This document shows, piece by piece, positions 12,301-25,500 of a DNA stretch of 59,618 nt (its first letter is position 1; the number at the start of each line of letters is the position of its first letter). This DNA comes from Gracilaria domingensis (lineage: Eukaryota > Rhodophyta > Florideophyceae > Gracilariales > Gracilariaceae): positions 1 through 59,618 of the forward strand of contig VCMS01000328.1 in assembly GCA_022539475.1 (NCBI GenBank), given 5' to 3'. A program made the position numbers and the translations under genes. The notes under the pieces were generated by a model. The model worked only from the letters and a program-made list of their open reading frames with translations. It did not search any database and was not told the DNA's origin.

Positions 12301-13382
12301 CCTTCCTTGTTGGTGAAATGCACCTCAAGCCGAATGACGCAGACGAGTGTGTCTACACCGGGATCATACTGGGTTTCTTGGTTATCATTGCTCTGTATGT
12401 TGACGACTTGCTGATTGCGAGTCCGAGCATGAAAACCGTGGAACGTGTGAAGGCAGAGCTGTCAAGTCGTTTCCGCATGAAGGACCTCAAAGAAGCTCGC
12501 ATGGTTCTTGGATTTGAAATCCATCGAGACAGAACCAAGCGAGAGCTGTACTTGACTCAGTCAGCGTACACGAACAAGGTCCTGGAGCGATTTGGCATGC
12601 AGCTGTCGAAACCCGTTGACACTCCTATGGAGTGCGGTGTGGACTTGTCTGTTGAGGAGGAAGTGCTCACGCATGTACCGTATCGTCAGGCGATTGGCTG
12701 CCTCATGTATCTGTCTGTGGGAACTCGTCCAGACATCTCATATGCTGTGGCTAAGCTGGCCAAGTATGTTGAGAAGCCGGGAAACACTCACTGGAAGGCG
12801 GTCAAGCGTGTTCTTCGCTACCTCAATGGCACTACCACGTTCGGGTTGACGTATGGCTCCAGCACCGATTTGCAACTGCACGGCTATGTGGACTCTGACT
12901 GGGCTGGCGATGTTGCCAACCGCAAGTCCACTAGTGGATACTTGTTCATGATGTGCGGTGGTGCTGTGTCGTGGTCTTCTCGTCAACAGGAGGTAGTTGC
13001 TCTGTCGAGTGCAGAGGCTGAGTACGTGAGCTTGTGCTCTGGCACCAAGGAGGCGATCTGGCTTAGGCGACTTTGGAACGGCATTGGCAGTGTGATTGGT
13101 ATGGAAGCAGACGGGTCTGTGAAGCTGCTGGTTGAACCCACTCCCATGTATGTTGACAACCAGGGCAGCATTGACCTTGCTCGAAATGGAGTGGTGAACA
13201 GGCGAACCAAGCACATTGACATTCGGTTCCACTTCACTCGAGAAGCTCTGCAGGCCAAGTCGATTGTGCTGTTCTACTGCCCGACGGATTCCATGGTTGC
13301 CGACATGCTGAATAAGCCACTTGCGCGAGTGAAGCACGAGAAGTTCCGCGAAGCCGGTGGTGTGATCCACATAGAAGTTTGA
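9349..13382 (+). pseudogene. A2 gag-pol polyprotein, one frameshift
   Basis: Single copia-type gag-pol frame starting at ATG 9349 (MDSFSGLKIEK). Domains: gag; CCHC knuckle at 9994-10035; aspartic protease DSGAT at 10201; GAG-pre-integrase LWHARMAH near 10590; integrase with the first Asp near 10786, DNGGEY near 11010 and the catalytic Glu near 11115; reverse transcriptase with YVDDLL at 12396-12413; RNase H with DWAGD near 12898, SSAEAEY near 13008 and YVDNQGS near 13150; terminal ADMLNKPL; stop TGA at 13380-13382. One C is missing near 10912 (GTGTTCGGATG, against GTGTTCCGGATG in other copies), which breaks integrase. Upstream in-frame codons come from the TTG repeat and are not taken as coding. 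The other ends of the frame are intact, so this copy may be active if the missing base is a consensus error. Confidence 0.93.
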
Positions 13383-13392
13383 AGTCAGTGAC

Positions 13393-13402
13393 AGAGGGGG
13401 GG
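13393..13402 (+). promoter_or_regulatory. A2 polypurine tract
   Basis: AGAGGGGGGG immediately before the 3' LTR, the expected plus-strand primer. Confidence 0.85.
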
Positions 13403-14187
13403 TGTTGGATGTTGACCCTGCGCTGTCACTGAAAACCAAAAGTGCTGGGGAGCATGGGCTGTTTTGGAGGGTGCCGTTGGAAAAGCGCATATGCGCCTCT
13501 GCGCAAACTCAACGTGAAACGGGCTTGTGATTGGCTACTGCAAATGGTCATATGCATTGTGGTTGTACAAGTGTTGTGGCGCTAATGGGTTGTTTCCGGG
13601 GTACACGTGTGTAGCTAGTACACTGGGCATACTGTACATGATGCACAGGGTACACACGTATGTACGTGGACATGTAGGACAGCTTCATGTGACTTTGGCA
13701 CTATGGTGAAGAGTAGATGCGCTGTCAAGAGGTTTACACTGTGGTATTGTTGGTGACGTAGGACTTGGAGTGAGTTTGTGGTGACGTGTTGGTTGGTGAG
13801 CTTGTACGTAACTGTTATGGTGGCGTGTACGGATTACAGTGTGTTGGCACTATGTGAATCTGTGCATGGTCATGGTTATGTGTAGGCACGTAACTTGATG
13901 TGCACGGTTGTGCACTGTTGTGCGTTGTTGTGCTTTGTTGTTGTAAGCTGTCATGATAGTGTGGCAGTGTTACCATGTTATGTTAGAAGATGATTGGTAG
14001 TATTGGGTGTCTCTAGCTAGTGGTTTAGGTATTGCTTGGAGTTGGAGTTGTGCGATGGTTGCGCAAAGTAGTTCTATATAAGCGGTGACTCGAGCACCTC
14101 CAAGTAAAATCCGTGCCAGAGCTGGCGAACTTCCCTTCATTCCCCTATCCTTTCTTCAACCTTCCCTTTCAGCTTCAACCTCTATCA
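13403..14187 (+). repeat. A2 3' LTR
   Basis: 785 bp, TGTTGG ... CTATCA. Nearly identical to 7319-8103; the visible differences include GTTGG for GTTAG and AAATCC for AATTCC. Confidence 0.95.
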
Positions 14188-14493
14188 CGGTTACCCTAGA
14201 GGTCCGAACCTCTGGTCCCTGGTTACTCTCTCCAGTGAGCACGAATTCTTCTTGACCTACCCTGCTCTGCGTACTGCAGAGCGAGGGCTTTACAATCCGT
14301 ACGAGACGTCCCAGGGAGTTAGTAGCCAAGATATGCGTTCACCAGTTACCCTGCTAGTCGCTTGCGGGAAACAGCGCGGTCCTTCTGCTCGCTCGCTCGC
14401 TCGCTCGTCGCAACGCGTACCTGTCGCAGAAACAAACTTCGTAGAATCCAAACGAGAAATTAGTAGAGAGCGTGACGTCTGCGAAGAGTCGAC

Positions 14494-14512
14494 GCTCTGG
14501 CCATAACCAACG
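14494..14512 (-). promoter_or_regulatory. B1 probable primer-binding site
   Basis: Sense strand reads GGTTATGGCCAGAGC four bases after the LTR. It resembles the family A site GGTTATGGGCCCAGC with short G and C runs. It lies in a deletion-rich tract, so an original half initiator tRNA-Met site is plausible but not proven. Confidence 0.45.
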
Positions 14513-15132
14513 TAACGACGCAGGTTAGACAGTAGAAGGAAAAAGATGTGAACAGATAGGTAGACAAGCAAAGGGGTAGGCCACCTTCGACCGAGTTGTG
14601 AACGGGACGATCGCACTACTAGTACTACGCGCACCGCGCGTCCTGCATGAGACATAACAGCACACGCTGTCAGTGTACACTTGACACGAAAGCGCGCGCA
14701 ATCACAATACGATTCAACACTAATCAAACGCGCCAAATCATGCCAACTCCTGATCCAATCGCTCTAAAATCAACTTCCATCTGGCGCACAACCCCTCGCG
14801 CAGCTCAGAATCGCACATTCGCTCCAAATCCTTGACTAGCCTAGATCGACATAGCAAACCGAACAGCTGTATTCGCACATCTCAGTACTGCATAACTGGC
14901 CAGCACTAGCACACTGCAGCCATCACAGCGCACCACTTGTGCCATCCGCATCTGCCATACAGCCAGTCCACTTGTCCACACTACGTTGCATATACGCATT
15001 TGCAGTAGCCAATCATATGCAGTATCACGTTGGTTTACGAAGGCATATGCGCTTTCCGGAGTCCAAAGTGCCATGCTCCTGCAACTGGTTCAGTACTGAG
15101 CAATTCGACTCCAGGCACTCGCATCCACTCCA
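14513..15132 (-). repeat. B1 5' LTR, deletion-riddled
   Basis: Aligns end to end with the two solo B LTRs (26940-27669 and 35104-35832) but is only 620 bp against about 730, because dozens of 1-6 base deletions are scattered along it. The LTR boundary (sense TGT...) abuts family A leader sequence at 15133. Confidence 0.82.
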
Positions 15133-15705
15133 CTAGGTACCAGAATCTAGTTCTGCACCGACTATTCATCATTGTGTTGTGTTTTATGTGTTGTTGTTGT
15201 TGTGTTGCTGTTGTTGACGCTGTCGTTGCATGCGCTGTCTGCACCGATATTGGTTCGCTGCAGTTCTCTTACATCATGGCTCGTTAGTGGCTCAGATCAG
15301 AAGTTGGTGAGATACTTCCACTGAAGCAGTTCAGATGTACTTGCACTGAAGCCTCAAGAACCATCTCACCACTTCTGCACCACGATGAAGAGGAACTGTA
15401 AAGTGCATCGGACAGCTAGAGCATATGACTCACGTTGCACAGCACTGGCACTTCAGACATCAACTGCTGTGCCATGAAGCCATGCAATGGTCACAGACTC
15501 TTACGTAAGCCAGACTGTCACTCGTCAGAGCCAGACAGAAGTGCAATCAATCGTGCACTGTCACCCAGAATGGAGTCAACTTGAAGAAGACATTGATGGC
15601 TCCATGTGATTCCGGAACGTTCGACACATGACTTGCAACTGAGATCGCAATACATGGAGTTGGAAGACGTCATGAGGAGCAACGTTGAGTATCGTGCAAG
15701 GATCG
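15133..15705 (+). pseudogene. Copy A4, left segment: leader end and gag start, heavily deleted
   Basis: Family A leader end and gag, collinear with A2 from about 9160 to 9935, but shortened by many small deletions, often single bases of a run (for example GGACTCGTTTAGTGGG becomes GGCTCGTTAGTGG). The gag ATG is at 15276-15278 and no frame survives. The segment is cut at 15705 by A3 and continues at 22563 (GTCCGG in gag). The 5' LTR of A4 would lie on the far side of B1, outside the window. Confidence 0.85.
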
Positions 15706-16486
15706 TGATAGAGGTTGAAGCTGAAAGGGAAGGTTGAAGAAAGGATGGGGAATGAAGGGAAGTTCGCCAGCTCTGGCTCGGAATTTACTTGGAGGCGCTC
15801 GAGTCACCGCTTATATAGAACTACTTTGCGCACCATCGCACAACTCCAACTCCAAGCAATACCTAAACCACTAGCTAGAGACACTCAATACTACCAATCA
15901 TCTTCTAACATAACATGGTAACACTGCCACACTATCATGACAGCTTACAACAACAAAGCACAACAACGCACAACAGTGCACAACCGTGCACATCAAGTTA
16001 CGTGCCTACACATAACCATGACCATGCACAGATTCACATAGTGCCAACACACTGTAATCCGTACCGCCACCATAACAGTTACGTACAAGCTCACCAACTA
16101 ACACGTCACCACAAACTCACTCCAAGTCCTACGTCACCAACAATACCACAGTGTAAACCTCTTGACAGCGCATCTACTCTTCACCATAGTGCCAAAGTCA
16201 CATGAAGCTGTCCTACATGTCCACGTACATACGTGTGTACCCTGTGCATCATGTACAGTATGCCCAGTGTACTAGCTACACACGTGTACCCGGAAACAAC
16301 CCATTAGCGCCACAACACTTGTACAACCACAATGCATATGACCATTTGCAGTAGCCAATCAGAAGCCCGTTTCACGTTGAGTTTGCGCAGAGGCGCATAT
16401 GCGCTTTTCCAACGGCACCCTCCAAAACAGCCCATGCTCCCCAGCACTTTTGGTTTTCAGTGACAGCACAGGGTCAACATCCAACA
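15706..16486 (-). repeat. A3 3' LTR
   Basis: 781 bp, same ends and boxes as the A2 LTRs. Followed inwards by CCCCCCCTCT (16487-16496), the complement of the polypurine tract. Confidence 0.94.
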
Positions 16487-16506
16487 CCCCCCCTCTGTCA
16501 CTGACT

Positions 16507-19500
16507 TCAAACTTCTATGTGGATCACACCACCGGCTTCGCGGAACCTCTCGTGCTTCACTCGCGCAAGCGGCTTATTCAGCATGTCGGCAACCATGGAA
16601 TCCGTCGGGCAGTAGAACAGCACAATCGACTTGGCCTGCAGAGCTTCTCGAGTGAAGTGGAACCGAATTTCAATATGCTTGGTTCGCCTGTTCACCACTC
16701 CATTTCGAGCAAGGTCAATGCTGCCCTGGTTGTCAACATACATGGGAGTTGGTTCAACCAGCAGCTTTACAGACCCGTCTGCTTCCATGCCAATCACACT
16801 GCCAATGCCGTTCCAAAGTCGCCTAAGCCAGATCGCCTCCTTGGTGCCAGAGCACAAGCTCACGTACTCAGCCTCTGCACTCGACAGAGCAACTACCTCC
16901 TGTTGACGAGACGACCACGACACAGCACCACCGCACATCATGAACAAGTATCCACTAGTGGACTTGCGGTTGGCAACATCGCCAGCCCAGTCAGAGTCCA
17001 CATAGCCGTGCAGTTGCAAATCGGTGCTGGAGCCATACGTCAACCCGAACGTGGTAGTGCCATTGAGGTAGCGAAGAACACGCTTGACCGCCTTCCATGA
17101 GTGTTTCCCGGCTTCTCAACATACTTGGCCAGCTTAGCCACAGCATAGAGTCTGGACGAGTTCCCACAGAGAGATACATGAGGCAGCCAATCGCCTGACG
17201 ATACGGTACATGCGTGAGCACTTCCTCCTCAACAGACAAGTCCACACCGCACTCCATAGGAGTGTCAACGGGTTTCGACAGCTGCATGCCAAATCGCTCC
17301 AGGACCTTGTTCGTGTACGCTGACTGAGTCAAGTACAGCTCTCGCTTGGTTCTGTCTCGATGGATTTCAAATCCAAGAACCATGCGAGCTTCTTTGAGGT
17401 CCTTCATGCGGAAACGACTTGACAGCTCTGCCTTCACACGTTCCACGGTTTTCATGCTCGGACTCGCAATCAGCAAGTCGTCAACATACAGAGCAATGAT
17501 AACCAAGAAACCCAGTATGATCCCGGTGTAGACACACTCGTCTGCGTCATTCGGCTTGAGGTGCATTTCACCAACAAGGAAGGCGTATATCTTGGCGTGC
17601 CACTGTCTTGGTGCTTGTCTAAGCCCATAGATCGCTTTCTTCAGTCGGCACACCAAGTCCTCCTTTCCCTGCTGTGTGAATCCCATTGGCTGCTCCATGT
17701 ACACTGTCTCGTCAAGGTCACCGTTCAGAAAGGCAGTCTTCACATCCATCTGGTGCAAGTGGAAGTCTCGTACGGCAGTCACTGACAGGATCATTCTGAT
17801 GGATGTGAACTTCACCACAGGTGCATAAGTCTCTGAGAAGTCCACACCCTCGATCTGCAGGAAGCCTCTTGCAACCACACGAGCCTTGTAACGCACTGTC
17901 GGTTCACCAGATGACGAAGCCTCATACTTTGTACATACACCCACTTGGACGAAATCACGTTGCTGTCTGCTGGCCTTGGCACTAGATCCCATGTGTCATG
18001 CTCCATCAATGACTCGTACTCACTCTTCATCGCCTTCTTCCAAGCTTCGGAATCAGGACGTGACACTGCGTCACCGTACGACGAAGGAGTATCATCACTG
18101 GCTGTAAGGAAAGCACTGGCACCACGCCACCACGAGGATGGCGTCTTTCTCTGACGTGTGGATCTACGAAGGGGCTGCGTCTCTGTCACTTCCGGCTCAT
18201 CTTGTGGAACTGGTGTGGTGTCTTCATCCGTACTGGCATTCGTGGTACTCTCATGAGAAGCTGGTGCAGAAGGATCATCTTCAGAATGATCGGCGGATGT
18301 GTCGGAGGTTGGGGCTTCAGCAGATACCGACTTGTCGACCAAGTCGATATCCGCATAGTCCTCGTCTTCAGAGTGCTCGTCACTTTCAGTTGCAGAGCAC
18401 TCGTCAAACCTCACATCTCGTGACACAATCACCTTCTTCTTCTGGCTGTCCCACAACTTGTACCCGTGGGAGCCTGAAGTGTACCCAATGAAGATGGCCT
18501 CCACTGCACGCTCTTCCAGCTTCTTCAACTTGTGATCAACCACCTTGTACCAGCAACGGCTACCAAACACACGCAGATTGCTCAGATCAGGCTTCTGTCC
18601 ATGCCACAGCTCAAACGGCGTCACGTCACTCGGAAGCGCTTTGCAGGTCACTCTGTTGCGCACATACACAGAAACATTCAGAGCCTCAGCCCAAAAGCTT
18701 TTTGGCACATTCTTGTGATGCAACATTGACCTGACCAAGTCCATGAGTGTGCGGTTGAACCTCTCGGCAAGCCCGTTCTGCTGTGGATTATAAGGCACAG
18801 TTCGCTGATGCTCAATACCGTACTGCTCAAGCTTTTCGGAGAACCGATTGGACAAGTACTCACCACCATTGTCAGTGCGTAATGCACGCAACACACTCTT
18901 GCGAGCGGTGATGGTTAACACTTTCCTGCCCATCTGGTTCTCCACAAACCTGAGCCACTTGATGAACATCCGGAACACCTCATCCTTCGTCTTGAGCATG
19001 TACAAGAAGCAGTAGCGGCTGTGGTCATCGATGAATGTGACAAAGTAGTGCGAGCCTCCCAAGGACTTCACGTTCACTGGACCCGATATATCAGAGTGTA
19101 CCAGGTCCAGTACGTGTTCAGCTCGTTCCCCCCCTTGCTTGGGAGTCGGAGCACGGGTTGCTTTGCCCACTACACAAGAGCCACACACATCCAGCTTCTG
19201 AGCCACATCCACATTCAGACCTGACACAACACCGTTTCGAGCCATCTGCTTGATGCCTTCCACATTCACATGAGCCATTCGAGCATGCCAAAGAGACAAG
19301 TCTGACACAAGCGCACTGTCCGTGTCCGTGAACTGATCTGCAGCAGTGCAAAGGTAGTACAGGTCTTTGACGCGGCGCCCAACGGCAACCACTTTTGACC
19401 CCTTGTACACACATACCTTTTCTTTGTCAAACACTACCGTGCAGCCCAGATCACAAATCTGTGACACAGACAACAAATGGTACCGTAAGTTGGGCACGTG

Positions 19501-20534
19501 TACCACCTGCTTAGCTTGCACTTACGCTTGGACCCTTCAACTGTCAGATCGAGCTCCACACTTCCGTGACCAACAGACTGCAACTTGGAATCATTGCCGA
19601 TACTCACACCCGACGACACCTTTGTCTCGTACGTTTGGAACATTGAGTCATCATAAGTCATGTGCGCAGTAGCTCCAGAGTCAACAATCCAGTCACTGTT
19701 AGTGGCCTTGTCGGCACCATTCGCAATGAGGCATACAAAGTCAGAATCGCTGCCGCCCGTACCTTGCTCATCGTTGAGCGCGGTATGTACACTTGGGTGA
19801 GCAGCATCGATCTGATCCTTGTTAGCCCCATCACGTTGCTTTTTGAAACAGTTCTTCTGGATATGACCCTTTATGCCACAATAGTAACACACAACCGACT
19901 TCAATGACTTCCTACGAAACTGGCGTCCCAAGAGTGCAGCATCACCACCGGACTCCTCCTTGGCACGATCACTCATACGTTGCTCTTCTTGCAATAGACG
20001 GCTCTTCACAAACTCCATGGTGAGTTCGCGATCTCCGATCGTGGTGTCAATTGCAACAATGAGGTGCTCAAAACGATCCGGAAGTCCACATAGAGCAGCC
20101 ATAGCAATGTCCTCTTCTTCAACGTTGACGTCCATACTCTTGAGGTCGGAGGCCAAGTGCCGAACACGATTGATGAATTGCAACATCTTCTCGTCCTCGC
20201 GCATTTTGACAGAGTAGAAAGCACGTCTGGCGTTGATTCGGTTCAGAAGAGTCTTACGTTGAAACACATTGCAAATGGCCTTCCATGCGTCAGCAGCAGT
20301 CTCGATGTCTCGAATGTGATCCAAGTGCTCGTCGGCAAGCGTGAGTCCAATGATAGCTCTAGCCCTTTCGTCGCGGATTTGCCACTTTACCAGTTCCTCT
20401 TCATCCGTGGGTGCAGAAGTGGTGAGATGGTTCTTGAGGTCTTTCAGTGCAAGTACATACTGAATCTTCTGCTTCCAAGTATGGAAGTTATCCTCACCCA
20501 ACTTCTCGATCTTGAGCCCACTAAACGAGTCCAT
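16507..20534 (-). pseudogene. A3 gag-pol, several frameshifts
   Basis: Same polyprotein as A2. ATG at 20532-20534, last codons at 16507. Open segments are about 20534-19515 (gag, knuckle, protease), 19520-17935 (GAG-pre-integrase, integrase, start of RT), 17930-17150 (RT with YVDDLL) and 17043-16507 (RNase H with SSAEAEY). Breaks compared with A2: one base missing near 19511, one near 17932, several bases near 17147 and one near 17098. All are losses. Confidence 0.9.
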
Positions 20535-21762
20535 GATGTAAGAGAGGAACTGCAGCGAACCAGATAATGCGGTGGCAGACAGGCGGCAATAGCAAACGAC
20601 AGCGGTAAACAACAACAGCAAACAACAACAAACAACAACAAACAACAATAACAACAAACAACAACAACAATAAAGATGAATAGTCGGGTGCAAAAGGAAC
20701 TAAGATTCCTGGTACCCTAGGGAGTCGGACCCCTGACCCCCGGAGACTCTCCGGGTAAGAAACGACTTCTGCAGTCTACCTCCTCCTGCGTTCTAGGAGA
20801 AGGTGCGTCGCTCTCTACGAGACTTCCAGAGGATGGTTAATGACCGAAGATATGCCTTCACCAAGTAAAACCCTCTCTGGTCTCTTGCAAGAACTTGCGC
20901 GACCCTGAAACTGCAGGTACTATGACAAACCGAGGTACGCTTCTAGCAAGCAAACAATGAAGTTCACAAGCGGCCTGATCCTAAAAAGGAGGTCAGCCTA
21001 CGACACGTCGCCTCCCCGCACCACCGAAGCAGTACGGATCAAAAGCTCGTTTCAGTTTGCCTTCGCCACAGATCAAGAACCCAACACAAAGTCAGGTCAG
21101 CAACAATAAAGGTGGACCACCTCCTGTCCAGTGCAGTACGTCACGGCACCCCGTCCACAAATGCCCCCGCGAAGAATACCAGGTCTTTCGACCGACACCG
21201 TTATCTGCCCCTAAGGACCGGTGGGAAACTCGCAAGACGGAACAAATGCTTTGGTTCAAGCCGCCAGACTAACGTCCCCGATTGCTCGGATCAACCGCTC
21301 GTCGCACCGAAACTCAAGTGATCACCACACCTGCCGAGCACACACGCAGTGCACGGACTTCAACAGAAACGAATGCTGAGCACAACACACAAGTGCACAG
21401 ACTTCAACAACACAAGGTCCTCAACCTCTCGGATCAGAACCCACAAAGACGACGTGGGGATCCCAACAATAATAACAGAGGGAGACCAAACGAAGCGGAT
21501 AGCGATCGACAACACGGGCAACAACGAGCGCCCAAACACAATCACGATAGAAAGTCAACGTCGAACCACCACCAACAAAACGCCCTCAGGGAGGAACGAA
21601 CGACCGAAAGAAGAAAGTCAACACCGACCAACGATACGGTCAACACACCCGACGCAACGGAGAAGGGAACGAAAGGGAAAACAGCGAAGCGGATGAACGG
21701 CGGTGAGGGAGAGCGGCGAGAATCAGCGGCGAGAGGGAACGATAACGGCAGAGGTCAGCGGG
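20535..21762 (-). other. A3 untranslated leader
   Basis: Collinear with the A2 leader, including the (TTG)n tract (about 20605-20672), the CTGCAG before gag and the CCGGAGAGTCTCCGG hairpin near 20740. No sense-strand gene seen. Confidence 0.75.
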
Positions 21763-21777
21763 GCTGGGCCCATAACC
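21763..21777 (-). promoter_or_regulatory. A3 primer-binding site, half initiator tRNA-Met
   Basis: Sense GGTTATGGGCCCAGC directly following the 5' LTR, identical to A1 and A2. Confidence 0.85.
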
Positions 21778-22562
21778 TGATAGAGGTTGAAGCTGAAAGG
21801 GAAGGTTGAAGAAAGGATGGGGAATGAAGGGAAGTTCGCCAGCTCTGGCTCGGAATTTACTTGGAGGCGCTCGAGTCACCGCTTATATAGAACTACTTTG
21901 CGACACCATCGCACAACTCCAACTCCAAGCAATACCTAAACCACTAGCTAGAGACACTCAATACTACCAATCATCTTCTAACATAACATGGTAACACTGC
22001 CACACTATCATGACAGCTTACAACAACAAAGCACAACAACGCACAACAGTGCACAACCGTGCACATCAAGTTACGTGCCTACACATAACCATGACCATGC
22101 ACAGATTCACATAGTGCCAACACACTGTAATCCGTACACGCCACCATAACAGTTACGTACAAGCTCACCAACTAACACGTCACCACAAACTCACTCCAAG
22201 TCCTACGTCACCAACAATACCACAGTGTAAACCTCTTGACAGCGCATCTACTCTTCACCATAGTGCCAAAGTCACACAAGCTGTCCTACATGTCCACGTA
22301 CATACGTGTGTACCCTGTGCATCATGTACAGTATGCCCAGTGTACTAGCTACACACGTGTACCCCGGAAACAACCCATTAGCGCCACAACACTTGTACAA
22401 CCACAATGCATATGACCATTTGCAGTAGCCAATCAGAAGCCCGTTTCACGTTGAGTTTGCGCAGAGGCGCATATGCGCTTTTCCAACGGCACCCTCCAAA
22501 ACAGTCCCATGCTCCCTAAGCACTTTTGGTTTTCAGTGACAGCACAGGGTCAACATCCAACA
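21778..22562 (-). repeat. A3 5' LTR
   Basis: 785 bp, ends TGTTGG ... CTATCA in sense. Matches the A3 3' LTR closely. Confidence 0.94.
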
Positions 22563-25500
22563 GTCCGGTGGTGATGCTGCACTCTTGGGACGCCAGTTTC
22601 GTAGGAAGTCATTGAAGTCGGTTGTGTGTTACTATTGTGGATAAAGGGTCATATCCAGAAGAACTGTTTCAAAAGCAACGTGATGGGCTAACAAGGATCA
22701 GATCGATGCTGCTCACCCAAGTGTACATACCGCGCTCAACGATGAGCAAGGTACGGGCGGCAGCGATTCTGACTTTGTATGCCTCATTGCGAATGGTGCC
22801 GACAAGGCCACTAACAGTGACTGGATTGTTGACTCTGGAGCTACTGCGCACATGACTTATGATGACTCAATGTTCCAAACGTACGAGACAAAGGTGTCGT
22901 CGGGTGTGAGTATCGGCAATGATTCCAAGTTGCAGTCTGTTGGTCACGGAAGTGTGGAGCTCGATCTGACAGTTGAAGGGTCCAAGCGTAAGTGCAAGCT
23001 AAGCAGGTGGTACACGTGCCCAACTACGGTACCATTTGTTGTCTGTGTCACAGATTTGTGATCTGGGCTGCACGGTAGTGTTTGACAAAGAAAAGGTATG
23101 TGTGTACAAGGGGTCAAAAGTGGTTGCCGTTGGGCGCCGCGTCAAAGACCTGTACTACCTTTGCACTGCTGCAGATCAGTTCACGGACACGGACAGTGCG
23201 CTTGTGTCAGACTTGTCTCTTTGGCATGCTCGAATGGCTCATGTGAATGTGGAAGGCATCAAGCAGATGGCTCGAAACGGTGTTGTGTCAGGTCTGAATG
23301 TGGATGTGGCTCAGAAGCTGGATGTGTGTGGCTCTTGTGTAGTGGGCAAAGCAACCCGTGCTCCGACTCCCAAGCAAGGGGGGAACGAGCTGAACACGTA
23401 CTGGACCTGGTACACTCTGATATATCGGGTCCAGTGAACGTGAAGTCCTTGGGAGGCTCGCACTACTTTGTCACATTCATCGATGACCACAGCCGCTACT
23501 GCTTCTTGTACATGCTCAAGACGAAGGATGAGGTGTTCCGGATGTTCATCAAGTGGCTCAGGTTTGTGGAGAACCAGATGGGCAGGAAAGTGTTAACCAT
23601 CACCGCTCGCAAGAGTGTGTTGCGTGCATTACGCACTGACAATGGTGGTGAGTACTTGTCCAATCGGTTCTCCGAAAAGCTTGAGCAGTACGGTATTGAG
23701 CATCAGCGAACTGTGCCTTATAATCCACAGCAGAACGGGCTTGCCGAGAGGTTCAACCGCACACTCATGGACTTGGTCAGGTCAATGTTGCATCACAAGA
23801 ATGTGCCAAAAAGCTTTTGGGCTGAGGCTCTGAATGTTTCTGTGTATGTGCGCAACAGAGTGACCTGCAAAGCGCTTCCGAGTGACGTGACTCCGTTTGA
23901 GCTGTGGCATGGACAGAAGCCTGATCTGAGCAATCTGCGTGTGTTTGGTAGCCGTTGCTGGTACAAGGTGGTTGATCACAAGTTGAAGAAGCTGGAAGAG
24001 CGTGCAGTGGAGGCCATCTTCATTGGGTACACTTCAGGCTCCCACGGGTACAAGTTGTGGGACAGCCAGAAGAAGAAGGTGATTGTGTCACGAGATGTGA
24101 GGTTTGACGAGTGCTCTGGAACTGAAAGTGACGAGCACTCTGAACACGAGGACTATGCGGATATCGACTTGGTCGACAAGTCGGTATCTGCTGAAGCCCC
24201 AACCTCCGACACATCCGCCGATCATTCTGAAGATGACCCTTCTGCACCAGCTTCTCATGAGAGTACCACGAATGCCAGTACGGATGAAGACACCACACCA
24301 GTCCACAAGATGAGCCGGAAGTGACAGAGACGCAGCCCCTTCGTAGATCCACACGTCAGAGAAAGACGCCATCCTCGTGGTGGCGTGGTGCCAGTGCTTT
24401 CCTTACAGCCAGTGATGATACTCCTTCGTCGTACGGTGACGCAGTGTCACGTCCTGATTCCGAAGCTTGGAAGAAGGCGATGAAGAGTGAGTACAGTCAT
24501 TGATGGAGCATGACACATGGGATCTAGTGCCAAGGCCAGCAGACAGCAACGTGATTTCGTCCAAGTGGGTGTATGTACAGAAGTATGAGGCTTCGTCATC
24601 TGGTGAACCGACAGTGCGTTACAAGGCTCGTGTGGTTGCAAGAGGCTTCCTGCAGATCGAGGGTGTGGACTTCTCAGAGACATATGCACCTGTGGTGAAG
24701 TTCACATCCATCAGAATGATCCTGTCAGTGACTGCCGTACGAGACTTCCACTTGCACCAGATGGATGTGAAGACTGCCTTTCTGAACGGTGACCTTGACG
24801 AGACAGTGTACATGGAGCAGCCAATGGGATTCACACAGCAGGGAAAGGAGGACTTGGTGTGCCGACTGAAGAAAGCGATCTATGGGCTTAGACAAGCACC
24901 AAGACAGTGGCACGCCAAGATATACGCCTTCCTTGTTGGTGAAATGCACCTCAAGCCGAATGACGCAGACGAGTGTGTCTACACCGGGATCATACTGGGT
25001 TTCTTGGTTATCATTGCTCTGTATGTTGACGACTTGCTGATTGCGAGTCCGAGCATGAAAACCGTGGAACGTGTGAAGGCAGAGCTGTCAAGTCGTTTCC
25101 GCATGAAGGACCTCAAAGAAGCTCGCATGGTTCTTGGATTTGAAATCCATCGAGACAGAACCAAGCGAGAGCTGTACTTGACTCAGTCAGCGTACACGAA
25201 CAAGGTCCTGGAACGATTTGGCATGCAGCTGTCGAAACCCGTTGACACTCCTATGGAGTGCGGTGTGGACTTGTCTGTTGAGGAGGAAGTGCTCACGCAT
25301 GTACCGTATCGTCAGGCGATTGGCTGCCTCATGTATCTCTCTGTGGGAACTCGTCCAGACATCTCATATGCTGTGGCTAAGCTGGCCAAGTATGTTGAGA
25401 AGCCGGGAAACACTCACTGGAAGGCGGTCAAGCGTGTTCTTCGCTACCTCAATGGCACTACCACGTTCGGGTTGACGTATGGCTCCAGCACCGATTTGCA

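Larger units (their letters stand above)
7319..14187 (+). mobile_element. Copia family A element, copy A2 (full length)
   Basis: The most complete retrotransposon in the window, 6869 bp. It has a 785-bp 5' LTR, primer-binding site, long leader, gag-pol with one frameshift, polypurine tract and 785-bp 3' LTR. By eye the two LTRs differ at about two positions, so insertion is recent. It lies inside the leader of B1. Flanks are CCGGT (7314-7318) and CGGTT (14188-14192). Confidence 0.96.
14188..15132 (-). mobile_element. Copia family B element B1, right segment (leader end and 5' LTR)
   Basis: Continuation of B1 after the A2 insertion. 14188-14512 is the rest of the leader, including a segment (ACCCTAGAGGTCC...) that resembles the equivalent part of the family A leader. 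14513-15132 is the 5' LTR. Joining to 5023-7318 across A2 is supported by the shared CGGT flank and by orientation. Confidence 0.8.
15706..22562 (-). mobile_element. Copia family A element, copy A3 (full length, minus strand)
   Basis: Complete element of 6857 bp inserted in the gag of A4. It has two LTRs (15706-16486 and 21778-22562), polypurine tract, gag-pol, leader and primer-binding site. The right flank is GTCCG (22563-22567). The left flank reads GATCG, which fits a decayed GTCCG because the surrounding A4 sequence is deletion-rich. Confidence 0.94.

Noticed and set aside
12738..13490. Long antisense ORFs across RNase H (250 codons here; similar at 16399-17100 and 36872-37624)
   Set aside because: Shadow frames of pol. 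They appear in all copies because pol is conserved, and they run through the LTR boundary.
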